Shown here one piece after another: positions 19,140 through 28,358 of a stretch of DNA of 64,000 nt. The notes under the pieces were generated by a model, which saw only the letters and a list, made by a program, of their open reading frames with translations, ran no database searches and had not been told where the DNA came from. The stretch lies in assembly GCA_027294455.1 (NCBI GenBank), contig JAPULZ010000171.1, forward strand, positions 1-64,000, in the 5' to 3' direction. The stretch is from Gemmatimonadota bacterium (GTDB lineage: Bacteria > Gemmatimonadota > Gemmatimonadetes > Gemmatimonadales > GWC2-71-9). Every line of letters begins with the position of its first letter. The stretch's first letter is position 1. Both the position numbers and the translations under genes were made by a program.

Positions 19140-20135
19140 TCAACTCCGCCGATCCACGGCGTACACCAGACAGCCACGCAGGGCCTGCCGGGCCGGGCCG
19201 TCGGGGACGCCTCCCAGCTCCCGCTCCGCCACGAGCGCCAACCCCTGGGCTCGTTCCCGGGCTAGGTCGACCCCGCCCACCCGACGCACGCTGGCGACGA
19301 TTTCGGCAATCAGGTCGTCAGCGGGTTCCGGATCGGCCATCAGGCGTTCCACCTGCGTCAATTCCCGCGGGGCCATGCGCGGCCGGGCCAGAATCAGCGG
19401 AAGTGTGATCTTGTGCTCGCGGAGGTCGAGGCAGCTCGGCTTGCCCGTCACAGACTCCGTTTCAGTATAATCGAGCACATCGTCGGTGATCTGAAACGCG
19501 CGTCCCAGGACCTCGCCATACCGCCGGAGGTGACCGCGCACGTCCGGGTCCGCGCGCCTCGCTCCCATGTCACACGCCCCGGCCATCAACGAGGCCGTCT
19601 TCGATTGGATGAGCGTGTCGTAGTCGTCTTCGGAGTAGTCGAGCGAATCGTAAGCCTGCAGTTCCCGCATTTCGCCCACCGTCATTTCGTTCGTCACGCG
19701 GCTCATGACGCGTAGCGGAATCATCTGCTCGAGCCGGACGAGCTCGATCATCGCTCGCGAGTACAGGTAGTCGCCCATGATCACGGCCACCTGATGGCTG
19801 AACATGGCGTTCACGGTGGGTTGTCCCCGACGCAAGACCGAGTGGTCGACGGCGTCGTCGTGAACGAGCGTCGCGAGGTGAATCAACTCGACCACCGCCG
19901 CCAGGGTGACATCGTCCGGTCGCACCGCATCGGTGGCGGCCGCAGACAGCAGCAGCAAGGTCGGGCGAAACATCTTGCCCTTCATGCGAAGGAGATGCTC
20001 GTTGACCTCGGTGACCGGCGGAAAATCGGCGACGATCATGCGTCGCATCTCGCTGACGACCTGCGCGAGCTCGTCGCGCACGGGCCCCTGAACGGTGGCG
20101 AGATCGACGGATGCCAGCTCGGAAGGCATGCTCAC
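19140..20135 (-). CDS. Polyprenyl (all-trans) diphosphate synthase
   Basis: LIHLATLVHDDAVDHSVLRRGQPTVN (first Asp-rich region), FQITDDVLDYTETESVTGKPSCLDLREHKITLPLI (second). Confidence 0.93.
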   Translation of the reverse strand: MSMPSELASVDLATVQGPVRDELAQVVSEMRRMIVADFPPVTEVNEHLLRMKGKMFRPTLLLLSAAATDAVRPDDVTLAAVVELIHLATLVHDDAVDHSVLRRGQPTVNAMFSHQVAVIMGDYLYSRAMIELVRLEQMIPLRVMSRVTNEMTVGEMRELQAYDSLDYSEDDYDTLIQSKTASLMAGACDMGARRADPDVRGHLRRYGEVLGRAFQITDDVLDYTETESVTGKPSCLDLREHKITLPLILARPRMAPRELTQVERLMADPEPADDLIAEIVASVRRVGGVDLARERAQGLALVAERELGGVPDGPARQALRGCLVYAVDRRS

Positions 20136-22423
20136 CGCTTGGCCTTGGTGAGGGCATCGACGCGTTGGCCCACATCTTGAAAATTGATGTCCACCGCGAA
20201 GACGCGCTGGTAGTATGTCAGCGCACCTTCACCACGCTGCTGCTCCTCGTCGCAACGCCCAAGCCAATACAGCAACCCGATCTTTCCTTCGTCACCAGCG
20301 GGGTCGGCTTCAACGGCCCGGCGCATGACGGTTGCCGCGACCTGTAGCTGGCCCTTCTCGTAGAAACAATGCCCGAGTGCCTCGGAGGCCTGCAGGCGGA
20401 TGTCCGGATTGCGAAGCGCCTTCTGAAATTCCGCGATCCCCTCGTCGACCAACCCCATCTCTTTGAAAGCGACGCCGAGATCATAATGGGCCGAGGCATC
20501 GGCGTCGTCGATGTTCGCCTCGATGCCACGCCGGAATTCGCGCAGCATGTCATCGAAGTCGCGCTGTTCGTCGCCCGATTGCACACCCTTGCCGACCATC
20601 CGGGTATTCTTCTGCCCGTCCTCCCCCATGATGAGATCGCCTAGGTCGACGAACGAACCCCGCGCCCCCGATTTCGTCGTGCGGCCCCCTTTGGCCGGGG
20701 CGTCGGTCGACGTGGGCGCCACCTCGGCCGAATCCGCCGGCCCGTCCATCTTGTCGACCTCGACCGGGGCCAGGGTGGCCAGCCCCTCTCGGGCGTCTTC
20801 GTTCTCGGAATCCAACTCGAGCACACGCTCGTACACAGCCCGGGACGGATCCATGGCCCCGGAGGCGAACAGCGCGTTAGCCAGCTCGAGATAGGCCGGC
20901 ACCAGCTGCGCCTGGTCGCCGTTGCGGTAGGTAAACTCCACACGCTTTTGCAAGTGCGGGACGCTCTTGGGGTCGAGCAGGAGGATCTCCTGGGTGACGG
21001 CCATGGCAGCCGCCCAGTCCTCCGATCGCTCGTAGGCCTCGAGGGCACGGTCGAGCTCGTCCAGGCCCCGCGGACGGTCGCCGCTCTCGATGACCATCTC
21101 TGCAAGCTCGCGCCGCAACGCACCATCATCGGGGTTCGCCTCGACGGCCGCTTCGAGTGACGCGATGGTCTTGACGGGCTCCACCATGGCCTCGGACGTG
21201 TCGGGTGCGACGACGTCGGGTAGCTCCCCGAGGTCCTCGAGGGCGAACGTCCCTTCGGTGCTCAATCCCGATGCCGGACCGTCCCTCGTCGCCTCGGCGG
21301 GTGGGCCGCCGTCGAGATTGACCACCTGGACGCCCTCGAACTCTCCAAAATCGAGATCTGGGACGTCCATGTCCGGCAAGTTCGTCGTCCCACCGACGGA
21401 GGGCGCCGGCTCGGACGGGGTCTCGTCGGGGATGATGTCGGCGAACCCCTCGATCACCTTGCCACCCAATGTGGGTGTTTCGGATTCCGGCTCCGTGGCA
21501 TCGATGCTGATGGGTTCGACGTCGAAGGACTCGATGTCCTCGGTGACCCCGGTATCGTCGGTCGCCGGCACGGCGGGTTCGAGATCCATCGCGGCCGGAG
21601 TCTCGGCGGGCGCACCGCTCTCCAACGACGTGGGCTCCGGGTCGATTACCCCGGCTTCGATCTCGTCGGCGTCGTCGCCCTCGGCCGGCGGCTCGATGAA
21701 CGCATCGACCTCGGGCTGGCGCGTCTCCGCCTCGACAGGCGGGGCCGGTTTGACCGGCGGGGACTGTTTGACCGGCGCGGCCGGTTGCGGTGATCCGCCA
21801 CCATGATCGTCCAGGTTTATGAAGACGAGCTCCGAGCTCGATGGTTTCCGCGCTGTCACCGCCGCGTCTCCGCCGCCGGCCATCTCGCCGAGGAGCTGTG
21901 CCAGCCCCCCATTCTCCGGATCGCTTTGAGCGGCCATCTCGAGCTGCTCCTTGACCATCTCGCGAACCACGTCGTTGCCGCGCATCGCATTCGTCAGTTT
22001 GACCAGGGCGCGGAACGCCGCCTCGACCTGTCCGGACCGGGACATGCGCGTGACATACTCGAGAAAATGCTCCTGCGCCTGGGGCCCAAATCCCCGCTCG
22101 AGCATGAGCTCGCCTAGCATGAGATAGATCGCCGTTCGTCCGGGGGCGTAGCGCAGGATCTTGTTGCAGAGAGCGATGGCGTTGTTCGGCAGCCCGGATT
22201 CCATATACCGGTGCGCCGCCCGCTCGTACATCTCGACGGCCGAGTTGACCTCGTTGTTCTTGAGATAGAGATCGCCGACCTTGTTGTAGAGCGCGAGCTC
22301 ATGGTCCATCTCCGCCGAGCCCTCGAGTCCCGTGAGGATCTCCATGTAGACGGCGATGGCCCGATCGGGCTGGTCCTTCTGCTCGAACTTGCGCGCTTTT
22401 TCTTTCAGTTTGGCGACGTTCAG
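20132..22423 (-). CDS. Large TPR-repeat protein; probable CTG start at 22423 (track start 22345)
   Basis: Multiple TPRs (LALYNKVGDLYLKNNEVNSAVEMYERAAHRYME ...). The frame continues upstream of the track ATG as (L)NVAKLKEKARKFEQKDQPDRAIAVYMEIL, completing a TPR, with no ATG/GTG/TTG before an in-frame TAA. Confidence 0.75.
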   Translation of the reverse strand: MNVAKLKEKARKFEQKDQPDRAIAVYMEILTGLEGSAEMDHELALYNKVGDLYLKNNEVNSAVEMYERAAHRYMESGLPNNAIALCNKILRYAPGRTAIYLMLGELMLERGFGPQAQEHFLEYVTRMSRSGQVEAAFRALVKLTNAMRGNDVVREMVKEQLEMAAQSDPENGGLAQLLGEMAGGGDAAVTARKPSSSELVFINLDDHGGGSPQPAAPVKQSPPVKPAPPVEAETRQPEVDAFIEPPAEGDDADEIEAGVIDPEPTSLESGAPAETPAAMDLEPAVPATDDTGVTEDIESFDVEPISIDATEPESETPTLGGKVIEGFADIIPDETPSEPAPSVGGTTNLPDMDVPDLDFGEFEGVQVVNLDGGPPAEATRDGPASGLSTEGTFALEDLGELPDVVAPDTSEAMVEPVKTIASLEAAVEANPDDGALRRELAEMVIESGDRPRGLDELDRALEAYERSEDWAAAMAVTQEILLLDPKSVPHLQKRVEFTYRNGDQAQLVPAYLELANALFASGAMDPSRAVYERVLELDSENEDAREGLATLAPVEVDKMDGPADSAEVAPTSTDAPAKGGRTTKSGARGSFVDLGDLIMGEDGQKNTRMVGKGVQSGDEQRDFDDMLREFRRGIEANIDDADASAHYDLGVAFKEMGLVDEGIAEFQKALRNPDIRLQASEALGHCFYEKGQLQVAATVMRRAVEADPAGDEGKIGLLYWLGRCDEEQQRGEGALTYYQRVFAVDINFQDVGQRVDALTKAKR

Positions 22424-22469
22424 GAGCCACCTCGACTGGTTGCTTTAGCTCACAGATTCTGGGCTAAGA

Positions 22470-23729
22470 TTATGAATTTAGAGGCTTTAGGCTGGGGTGA
22501 CAAGGAGCCCCATCGACCCATACCCGATTCACCAAATTGACCCCGTACCAGTACGGCAATTCCCGCCAATCCGCTATCGCGGCAAGCACGATGTCCCCGG
22601 CGAACCCGCGTGCGAGCTGGCCCCGGCGGCCTGCCTCGCCCACCGCCGCCGCCCCATTGACCGTGATGGCCATCAGGGCCTCGGCGGGCAGGAGTCCGAG
22701 GGACATCCCCATGGTGGCCATCAGCGGCAGGCTCATGCCGGGGGAGCTGCCCGGATTGAAATCCGTCGCCAGGCCAACCGCCGCGCCGGCGTCGACCAGC
22801 TTGCGGGCCGGTGCACGTCCGGCGCGTCCCAGAAACATCATGGTGCCGGGTAGCAGCACGGCCACCGTGTCTTCGGCCCGGGCCAGCGCGTCGATGCCCG
22901 CCGGCGAAATGGCGGCGAGATGGTCGGCACTGATCGCGCCCAGCTCCACGGCCAGTTCGGCACCGCCCGAGCCATCCAACTCGTCGGCATGCAACTTGGC
23001 CCGCATCCCGTGCCCGGCGGCCGCCACGAGCACGCGCCGCGATTGGTCCGGCGTGAACACGCCCGGCTCGCAGAACACGTCGCAGAATCTCGCCAGCCCT
23101 TCCCGCTTGACCGCCGGCAACATCTCGCGAATGAGGAGATCGATGTAACTCTCGGGATCGCCACGATACTCGAGCGGCACTTCGTGAGCTCCCAGGAACG
23201 TCGGGACGAGATGGGGTGCGTCCTGCTTCAGGGAACGAATCACCGCCAGTTGCTTCAGTTCGGCTTCGAGGGAGAGCCCATAACCGGACTTGACCTCGAC
23301 GGTCGTGGTGCCGGCCATGAGGAGCCGGTCGAGGCGCGTCCTCGTCAGCGATGCCAGGTGCTCGTGACTCCGCTCCCGCACGTCGGCCACCGATGACAGG
23401 ATGCCGCCACCCTCTGCGGCGATTTGCTTGTACCCGATGCCGCGAGCGCGCCGCTCGTGATCGGCCAACCGCGCCTCGCCGAACACGGCGTGCGTGTGGG
23501 CATCGACGAACCCGGGAAACAACACGCCATCCACCTCTTCGGGCCGGGCGTCCGGGAACGCCAGCCGCATGTCGCGTACGGGTCCCACGTCGAGGATGGT
23601 GCCGTCCGTTCCGATCACCACGGCCCCCTCGTCCACGACATCCAGGGCGGCCATCTCTGTGCCCCGCCGGGCACGGGCGGGCCCCCGGCAGGTCACCACC
23701 TGCGACGCCCCCACGAGCAGGGTGCTCAC
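22470..23729 (-). CDS. hutI: Imidazolonepropionase
   Basis: [87 protein letters not shown]. Confidence 0.96.
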   Translation of the reverse strand: MSTLLVGASQVVTCRGPARARRGTEMAALDVVDEGAVVIGTDGTILDVGPVRDMRLAFPDARPEEVDGVLFPGFVDAHTHAVFGEARLADHERRARGIGYKQIAAEGGGILSSVADVRERSHEHLASLTRTRLDRLLMAGTTTVEVKSGYGLSLEAELKQLAVIRSLKQDAPHLVPTFLGAHEVPLEYRGDPESYIDLLIREMLPAVKREGLARFCDVFCEPGVFTPDQSRRVLVAAAGHGMRAKLHADELDGSGGAELAVELGAISADHLAAISPAGIDALARAEDTVAVLLPGTMMFLGRAGRAPARKLVDAGAAVGLATDFNPGSSPGMSLPLMATMGMSLGLLPAEALMAITVNGAAAVGEAGRRGQLARGFAGDIVLAAIADWRELPYWYGVNLVNRVWVDGAPCHPSLKPLNS

Positions 23730-25399
23730 CCGGCGTCGCGACGCATGGGCATGGCCAGGCCGTGTTGGCGGGCCGTGGCCTCAGCTTGCGCGTATCCGGC
23801 ATCGGCGTGGCGCACGACGCCCAGTCCCGGATCGTTGGTCAAGACGCGTTGCAGCCGGGCCGCGGCGTGGGCGGTCCCGTCCGCCACGATCACCTGCCCC
23901 GCGTGCAGCGAGTTGCCGATTCCGACGCCACCGCCGTGGTGAAACGACACCCACGATGCGCCCGACGCCGTGTTGAGCAACGCATTGAGGATCGGCCAAT
24001 CCGCGATCGCATCGGACCCGTCTTTCATGCCTTCGGTCTCGCGGAACGGCGATGCCACCGATCCGGTGTCGAGATGATCGCGACCGATGACGATGGGCGC
24101 CGTGAGCTCGCCTCGGGCAACGAGGTCGTTCAGGGCCAGGCCGAACCGGGCCCGCTCGCCCTGTCCCAACCAGCAGATGCGCGCGGGCAGGCCCTGGAAC
24201 GCCACCCGTTCCCGGGCCATGCGAATCCAGCGCACCAGATGTTCGTTCTCGGGAAACAGCTCGACGACCAGGTCGTCGGTCCGGTAGATGTCCGCGGGGT
24301 CGCCCGACAGCGCCACCCACCGAAACGGACCTCGACCCTCACAGAACAGTGGACGAACATACTCGGGCACGAAACCGGGAATATCGAACGCATCGTCCAC
24401 GCCTTCGTCCAGCGCCTCTGTGCGGATGTTGTTGCCGTAGTCGAGCGCGACGGCCCCGCTGCGTTGGAACGCGAGCATCGCCCGCACGTGCTTCCCGATG
24501 GAGCGCCGGGCCCGTCGCACGTACTCTTGCGGGTCTGCGCTTCGCAAGGCCAGAGCCGCCTCCAACGACAGGCCGGCTGGGACATATCCCTCCAACGTGT
24601 CGTGTGCCGAGGTCTGGTCGGTGACCACGTCGGGAGTCCAACCCCGCCGCACCATCTCCGGGAGCACCTCCGCACAATTGCCGACCAGTCCGATGGAGAA
24701 CGCCTCGCCTCGGTCCTTGGCCGCCTGCACCTGCGACCACGCATCGTCGAGGGAGTCGCTCATGGCGTCAACGTATCGGGTCTCGAGGCGGCGTTGAATC
24801 CGTGCCGCGTCGACCTCCACGACCAGACACGCCCCACCGTTCATCGTGGCCGCCAGGGGTTGCGCTCCACCCATGCCGCCCAGGCCGCCCGTCAGCACGA
24901 TCCGACCGGTGAGATCACCTCCGAAGTGGGTTCGCGCCACGGCGCCGAAGGTTTCGTAGGTCCCCTGCAGAATGCCCTGGCTCCCGATATAAATCCAGCT
25001 GCCGGCCGTCATCTGGCCGTACATCGTCAGTCCCTGTGCCTCCAGGTCGCGGAACGTGTCCCAATTGGCCCAACGGCCTACCAGATTGGCATTGGCGATC
25101 AACACACGCGGTGCGTGCTCGTGCGTCGTGAACACCCCCACCGGCTTGCCGGACTGCACGATGAGCGTTTCGTCGTCGCCCAACACACGCAGCGTGGCCA
25201 CGATGGCATCGAACGCTTCCCAGCTGCGTGCCGCTCTCCCGGTGCCGCCGTAGACGACCAGATCGTCGGGCCGCTCCGCCACCTCGGGATCCAGGTTGTT
25301 CATGAGCATGCGCAGTGCCGCCTCCTGCACCCATCCGCGACACGTCATCTCGCTGCCCCGCGGCGCGCGGATCAGCCGGCCTGTGGTGCCAGAGGTCAT
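23726..25399 (-). CDS. hutU: Urocanate hydratase
   Basis: [90 protein letters not shown]-type region. Confidence 0.97.
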   Translation of the reverse strand: MTSGTTGRLIRAPRGSEMTCRGWVQEAALRMLMNNLDPEVAERPDDLVVYGGTGRAARSWEAFDAIVATLRVLGDDETLIVQSGKPVGVFTTHEHAPRVLIANANLVGRWANWDTFRDLEAQGLTMYGQMTAGSWIYIGSQGILQGTYETFGAVARTHFGGDLTGRIVLTGGLGGMGGAQPLAATMNGGACLVVEVDAARIQRRLETRYVDAMSDSLDDAWSQVQAAKDRGEAFSIGLVGNCAEVLPEMVRRGWTPDVVTDQTSAHDTLEGYVPAGLSLEAALALRSADPQEYVRRARRSIGKHVRAMLAFQRSGAVALDYGNNIRTEALDEGVDDAFDIPGFVPEYVRPLFCEGRGPFRWVALSGDPADIYRTDDLVVELFPENEHLVRWIRMARERVAFQGLPARICWLGQGERARFGLALNDLVARGELTAPIVIGRDHLDTGSVASPFRETEGMKDGSDAIADWPILNALLNTASGASWVSFHHGGGVGIGNSLHAGQVIVADGTAHAAARLQRVLTNDPGLGVVRHADAGYAQAEATARQHGLAMPMRRDAG

Positions 25400-26928
25400 A
25401 CCAGTGCTTCCTCTCGTATCGCCCCGGCGAGATTTTCGATGTCGGCCGTGAGCGAACGGTCCCCCTGCAGCGGGGCGACCAGGGTGCGGACCCGGTCATA
25501 GAGTGCTTCGACCCGTGGGCCCGACCGCAGCGGACGGTGATGCTCTAGCGCCTGCGCCCCGCACAACAGTTCGCATGCCACGACCAGCCGGACATTGTCC
25601 AGCACGCGCGTGGCATTGGCCGCGGCCGCCATGCTCATCGGGACGAAATCCTCCTGATTGGCATCGGTGGGAATCGATTGGACACTGGCCGGGGTGCTCA
25701 ACACGCGACATTCACCGGCCAGTGACGCGGCCGCAATCTGCACCATCATGAACCCCGACTCGAGCCCCGGGTGTGACGCCAGAAACGCCGGCAACCCCGG
25801 CGAGAGGTCGGGATTCACCAGGCGCTCGATGCGCCGTTCGCCGATACCTGCGAGGCCGGTCAACGCGATCGCCAGATAATCCAAGGCCGTGGCTACCGGG
25901 TACCCGTGGAAATTCCCCCCCGACAGGATATCGTCGCCGAACACCAGCGGATTGTCAGTCGCGGCGTTGAGCTCGACGGTGGCGATCCGCGCCGCAAAAT
26001 CGATGGTGTCCTTCACCGACCCCATGACCTGGGGAATGCATCGCACGCTGTATGCGTCTTGTACCCGCGGGTCGTCGGTGCGATGTGATTCGCGAATCGT
26101 GCTCCCCTGCAGGAGATCCCGCATGAGCGCCGCGGAAGCCATCTGCCCCGCATGGGGTCGGGCGGCGTGCAGGCGCTCGTCGAACACGTCGGGGGTGCCC
26201 TTGAGTGCGTCCAGGGTCATGGCCGCCGCGCCGTGCGCCGTCCGCCACAGGTTCTGCGCGTCGTGTACCAGCAGGCTCAACATGGCCGTTTGCGCCTGCG
26301 TTCCGTTGATGAGAGCAAGTCCTTCCTTGGCTTCGTACTGCACGGGCTCGATGCCCGCCGCGTTCAGCGCATCGCGGGCGGCCAGCCGGTGTTCCGCGCC
26401 CCCGGGGCTGCCCTCCGAGGCAGCCGTCACGACGTCCACGTTCCCCTCGCCCATCAAAGCCAGCGCGATGTGCGACAGGGGCGCCAGGTCTCCGCTCGCC
26501 CCGACGCTCCCCTGCCCCGGCACGACGGGCAGAATCCCGGCGTTCAGCATGGCCACGAGACGCTCGGGTACGAGGGGCCGGACCCCGCTGGTGGATCTCG
26601 TGACGCCGTTGGCCCGAAGCAACATGATACCCCGCACGACCTCATGGGGGAGCGGGTCGCCGACGCCCGAGGCATGGCTCAGGATGAGATTGCGTTGGAG
26701 CGCCCGGAGTTGTCCGGCGTCGATCTTCACTGATGCGAGCTTGCCGAATCCGGTGTTGATGCCGTAGACGGCCTCATCGGATGCGGCGGCTGTTTCCACG
26801 ACCGCCCTCGATTGGGCCAGCTCGCCCAGCGCATCGCCGCTGAGGGACACCGGGGCGTGGTGCCTCGCCACCGCCACCACTTGCCCGAGCGTCAACGAGC
26901 AGCCATCGAGCATGATTTCCGTCGGCAT
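25396..26928 (-). CDS. hutH: Histidine ammonia-lyase
   Basis: [41 protein letters not shown] (MIO ASG); [15 protein letters not shown]. Start set at MPTEIMLDG. Confidence 0.97.
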   Translation of the reverse strand: MPTEIMLDGCSLTLGQVVAVARHHAPVSLSGDALGELAQSRAVVETAAASDEAVYGINTGFGKLASVKIDAGQLRALQRNLILSHASGVGDPLPHEVVRGIMLLRANGVTRSTSGVRPLVPERLVAMLNAGILPVVPGQGSVGASGDLAPLSHIALALMGEGNVDVVTAASEGSPGGAEHRLAARDALNAAGIEPVQYEAKEGLALINGTQAQTAMLSLLVHDAQNLWRTAHGAAAMTLDALKGTPDVFDERLHAARPHAGQMASAALMRDLLQGSTIRESHRTDDPRVQDAYSVRCIPQVMGSVKDTIDFAARIATVELNAATDNPLVFGDDILSGGNFHGYPVATALDYLAIALTGLAGIGERRIERLVNPDLSPGLPAFLASHPGLESGFMMVQIAAASLAGECRVLSTPASVQSIPTDANQEDFVPMSMAAAANATRVLDNVRLVVACELLCGAQALEHHRPLRSGPRVEALYDRVRTLVAPLQGDRSLTADIENLAGAIREEALV

Positions 26929-26986
26929 GGCGGGAATATAGACGGACGGGAACGGCGAAAGGAGGGACCCCGGAAACGACAACCGC

Positions 26987-27011
26987 CCCCACCGCGCCGA
27001 TGGCGGCGGGG
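26987..27011 (-). terminator. GC-rich hairpin downstream of the lipoprotein gene / upstream of hutH
   Basis: On the minus strand CCCCGCCGCCATCGGCGCGGTGGGG forms a 9-bp stem with one G-T wobble; only a weak U-rich tail follows. Confidence 0.4.
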
Positions 27012-27053
27012 ACGGTGTCCCGGACGTTTACCTACGGTACCCCTTGCTGTTGC

Positions 27054-28208
27054 CTACCGGTATCCCTTGACCACGAGACCGCCGTCGGCCGACCGGTGGC
27101 CACCGCCGATGGAAAGCTCGGGATTCCCGTGATCGGTCTGGTAGGACCAATCGAAGATGATGAAGTCCGTGCCCACGTGGGTGACTCGGAGGCCGCCGTA
27201 CCGCACGAAGCCGTCACCGCCGTCCATCTCGAAGACGTAGCCGAAACCGGGCTCGGCAGACAGGCCCGTCGGGGCGTATCCCGTCACCGGCGCGATGTCG
27301 ATGGACGTCAAGTCCTCGATGGGGTTCGCACTGTACAGCGCCAGAGTCGTCCCGGTGCGGACCGGCTCGAGGAAGATGGTCCCCGACCCGTCACGATCGA
27401 GGAAGAAGTCGATGTCCGTGCGATCGCCCCGCCGGATCAAGCCGAGCTCGTTCGCGCCCACGAGGCCGTCGCCGTTGAGATCCTCGAAGAAACGGAAACC
27501 GCTGAGATCGGCGTCGGCCTGAAAGGCGTAGGCCAGCACGTTGCGCGCATCGGGACGGGGCGTGTCGGCCCACAGGTCCGACCACAAGCTCTCCCATCCT
27601 TCGATGCTCTCCGCCGACACCCCGAAGCACATGGACACCCCGTTTGCCAGCGCGGCAACCAGAAACTCCGGCGCGACCGTGGTCCCCTCGAGACTCCAGG
27701 TCGCTCCGCACAGATCGGCATCGAGATCGTACGAGGTGCTGTACACGCGGTACGTCTTGAACCCGTCGGGCGCGTTGAGAAAGGCATTGTCGGCCCACGC
27801 GAGGTGAATGGCGCCGTCGAGGGTGGTGCCGACGATGGAGGCCGGCGTCTCCAAGCGCAGCCGCTCGTCGATCAAGACAGCCTCGCTCGGCTGACTCTCC
27901 TCTCCATCGGTGTTGACGGCCGTCACCCGATACTCGAGGTCGGGGAATCCGTTGTCGTGGAAACTCGTGGAGGTCGTCGTGCCCCGGAGGTCGAATTGGC
28001 TCGATCCGTCGAGGCGGCCATAGACGTTGTAGGCCTCGAGACCCGGGTCCGTCACCGGCAGCCAGGTGAGGAGGACACCCAGCGGCTGCAACGGATCGCC
28101 GCTCGGTTCGAGTTCGTAGAACAGGCCCTCGGGCCGGTCGATCGGGGCGAAGAGGTCCGAGCATGCCGCCACGGCCATCGCTCCTACAACCACCAGCATT
28201 TTGTTCAT
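27054..28208 (-). CDS. Predicted surface lipoprotein with FnIII-like repeats and EF-hand-like calcium loops
   Basis: Lipobox MNKMLVVVGAMAVAACSD; FnIII-like LTWLPVTDPGLEAYNVYGRLDG...YRVTAVNTDGEESQPSE; DLNGDGLVGANEL and DRDGSGTIFLE loops. Confidence 0.75.
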   Translation of the reverse strand: MNKMLVVVGAMAVAACSDLFAPIDRPEGLFYELEPSGDPLQPLGVLLTWLPVTDPGLEAYNVYGRLDGSSQFDLRGTTTSTSFHDNGFPDLEYRVTAVNTDGEESQPSEAVLIDERLRLETPASIVGTTLDGAIHLAWADNAFLNAPDGFKTYRVYSTSYDLDADLCGATWSLEGTTVAPEFLVAALANGVSMCFGVSAESIEGWESLWSDLWADTPRPDARNVLAYAFQADADLSGFRFFEDLNGDGLVGANELGLIRRGDRTDIDFFLDRDGSGTIFLEPVRTGTTLALYSANPIEDLTSIDIAPVTGYAPTGLSAEPGFGYVFEMDGGDGFVRYGGLRVTHVGTDFIIFDWSYQTDHGNPELSIGGGHRSADGGLVVKGYR

Positions 28209-28247
28209 TGGGATTCACTCCATCCGTTTGACGGGACCATGATGAAC

Positions 28248-28263
28248 GCACTTCTCATGCCAG
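28248..28263 (-). promoter_or_regulatory. Candidate sigma54 (-24/-12) element upstream of the lipoprotein gene
   Basis: Minus-strand CTGGCATGAGAAGTGC: GG and GC dinucleotides separated by 10 nt, near the consensus YTGGCACGNNNNTTGCW; 40 nt upstream of the ATG at 28208. Confidence 0.35.
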
Positions 28264-28358
28264 TTCTTAAGTCATGTCACATCAACGAGTTACACACATT
28301 GCCGCCGATCCGAGTGTCTCCTTTGGCGGACAATCGAGCGCATCGCAACCCTGCGGCT

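Noticed and set aside
23351-25501. 716-aa plus-strand ORF antisense to hutI/hutU
   Set aside because: Shadow ORF opposite conserved Hut enzymes.
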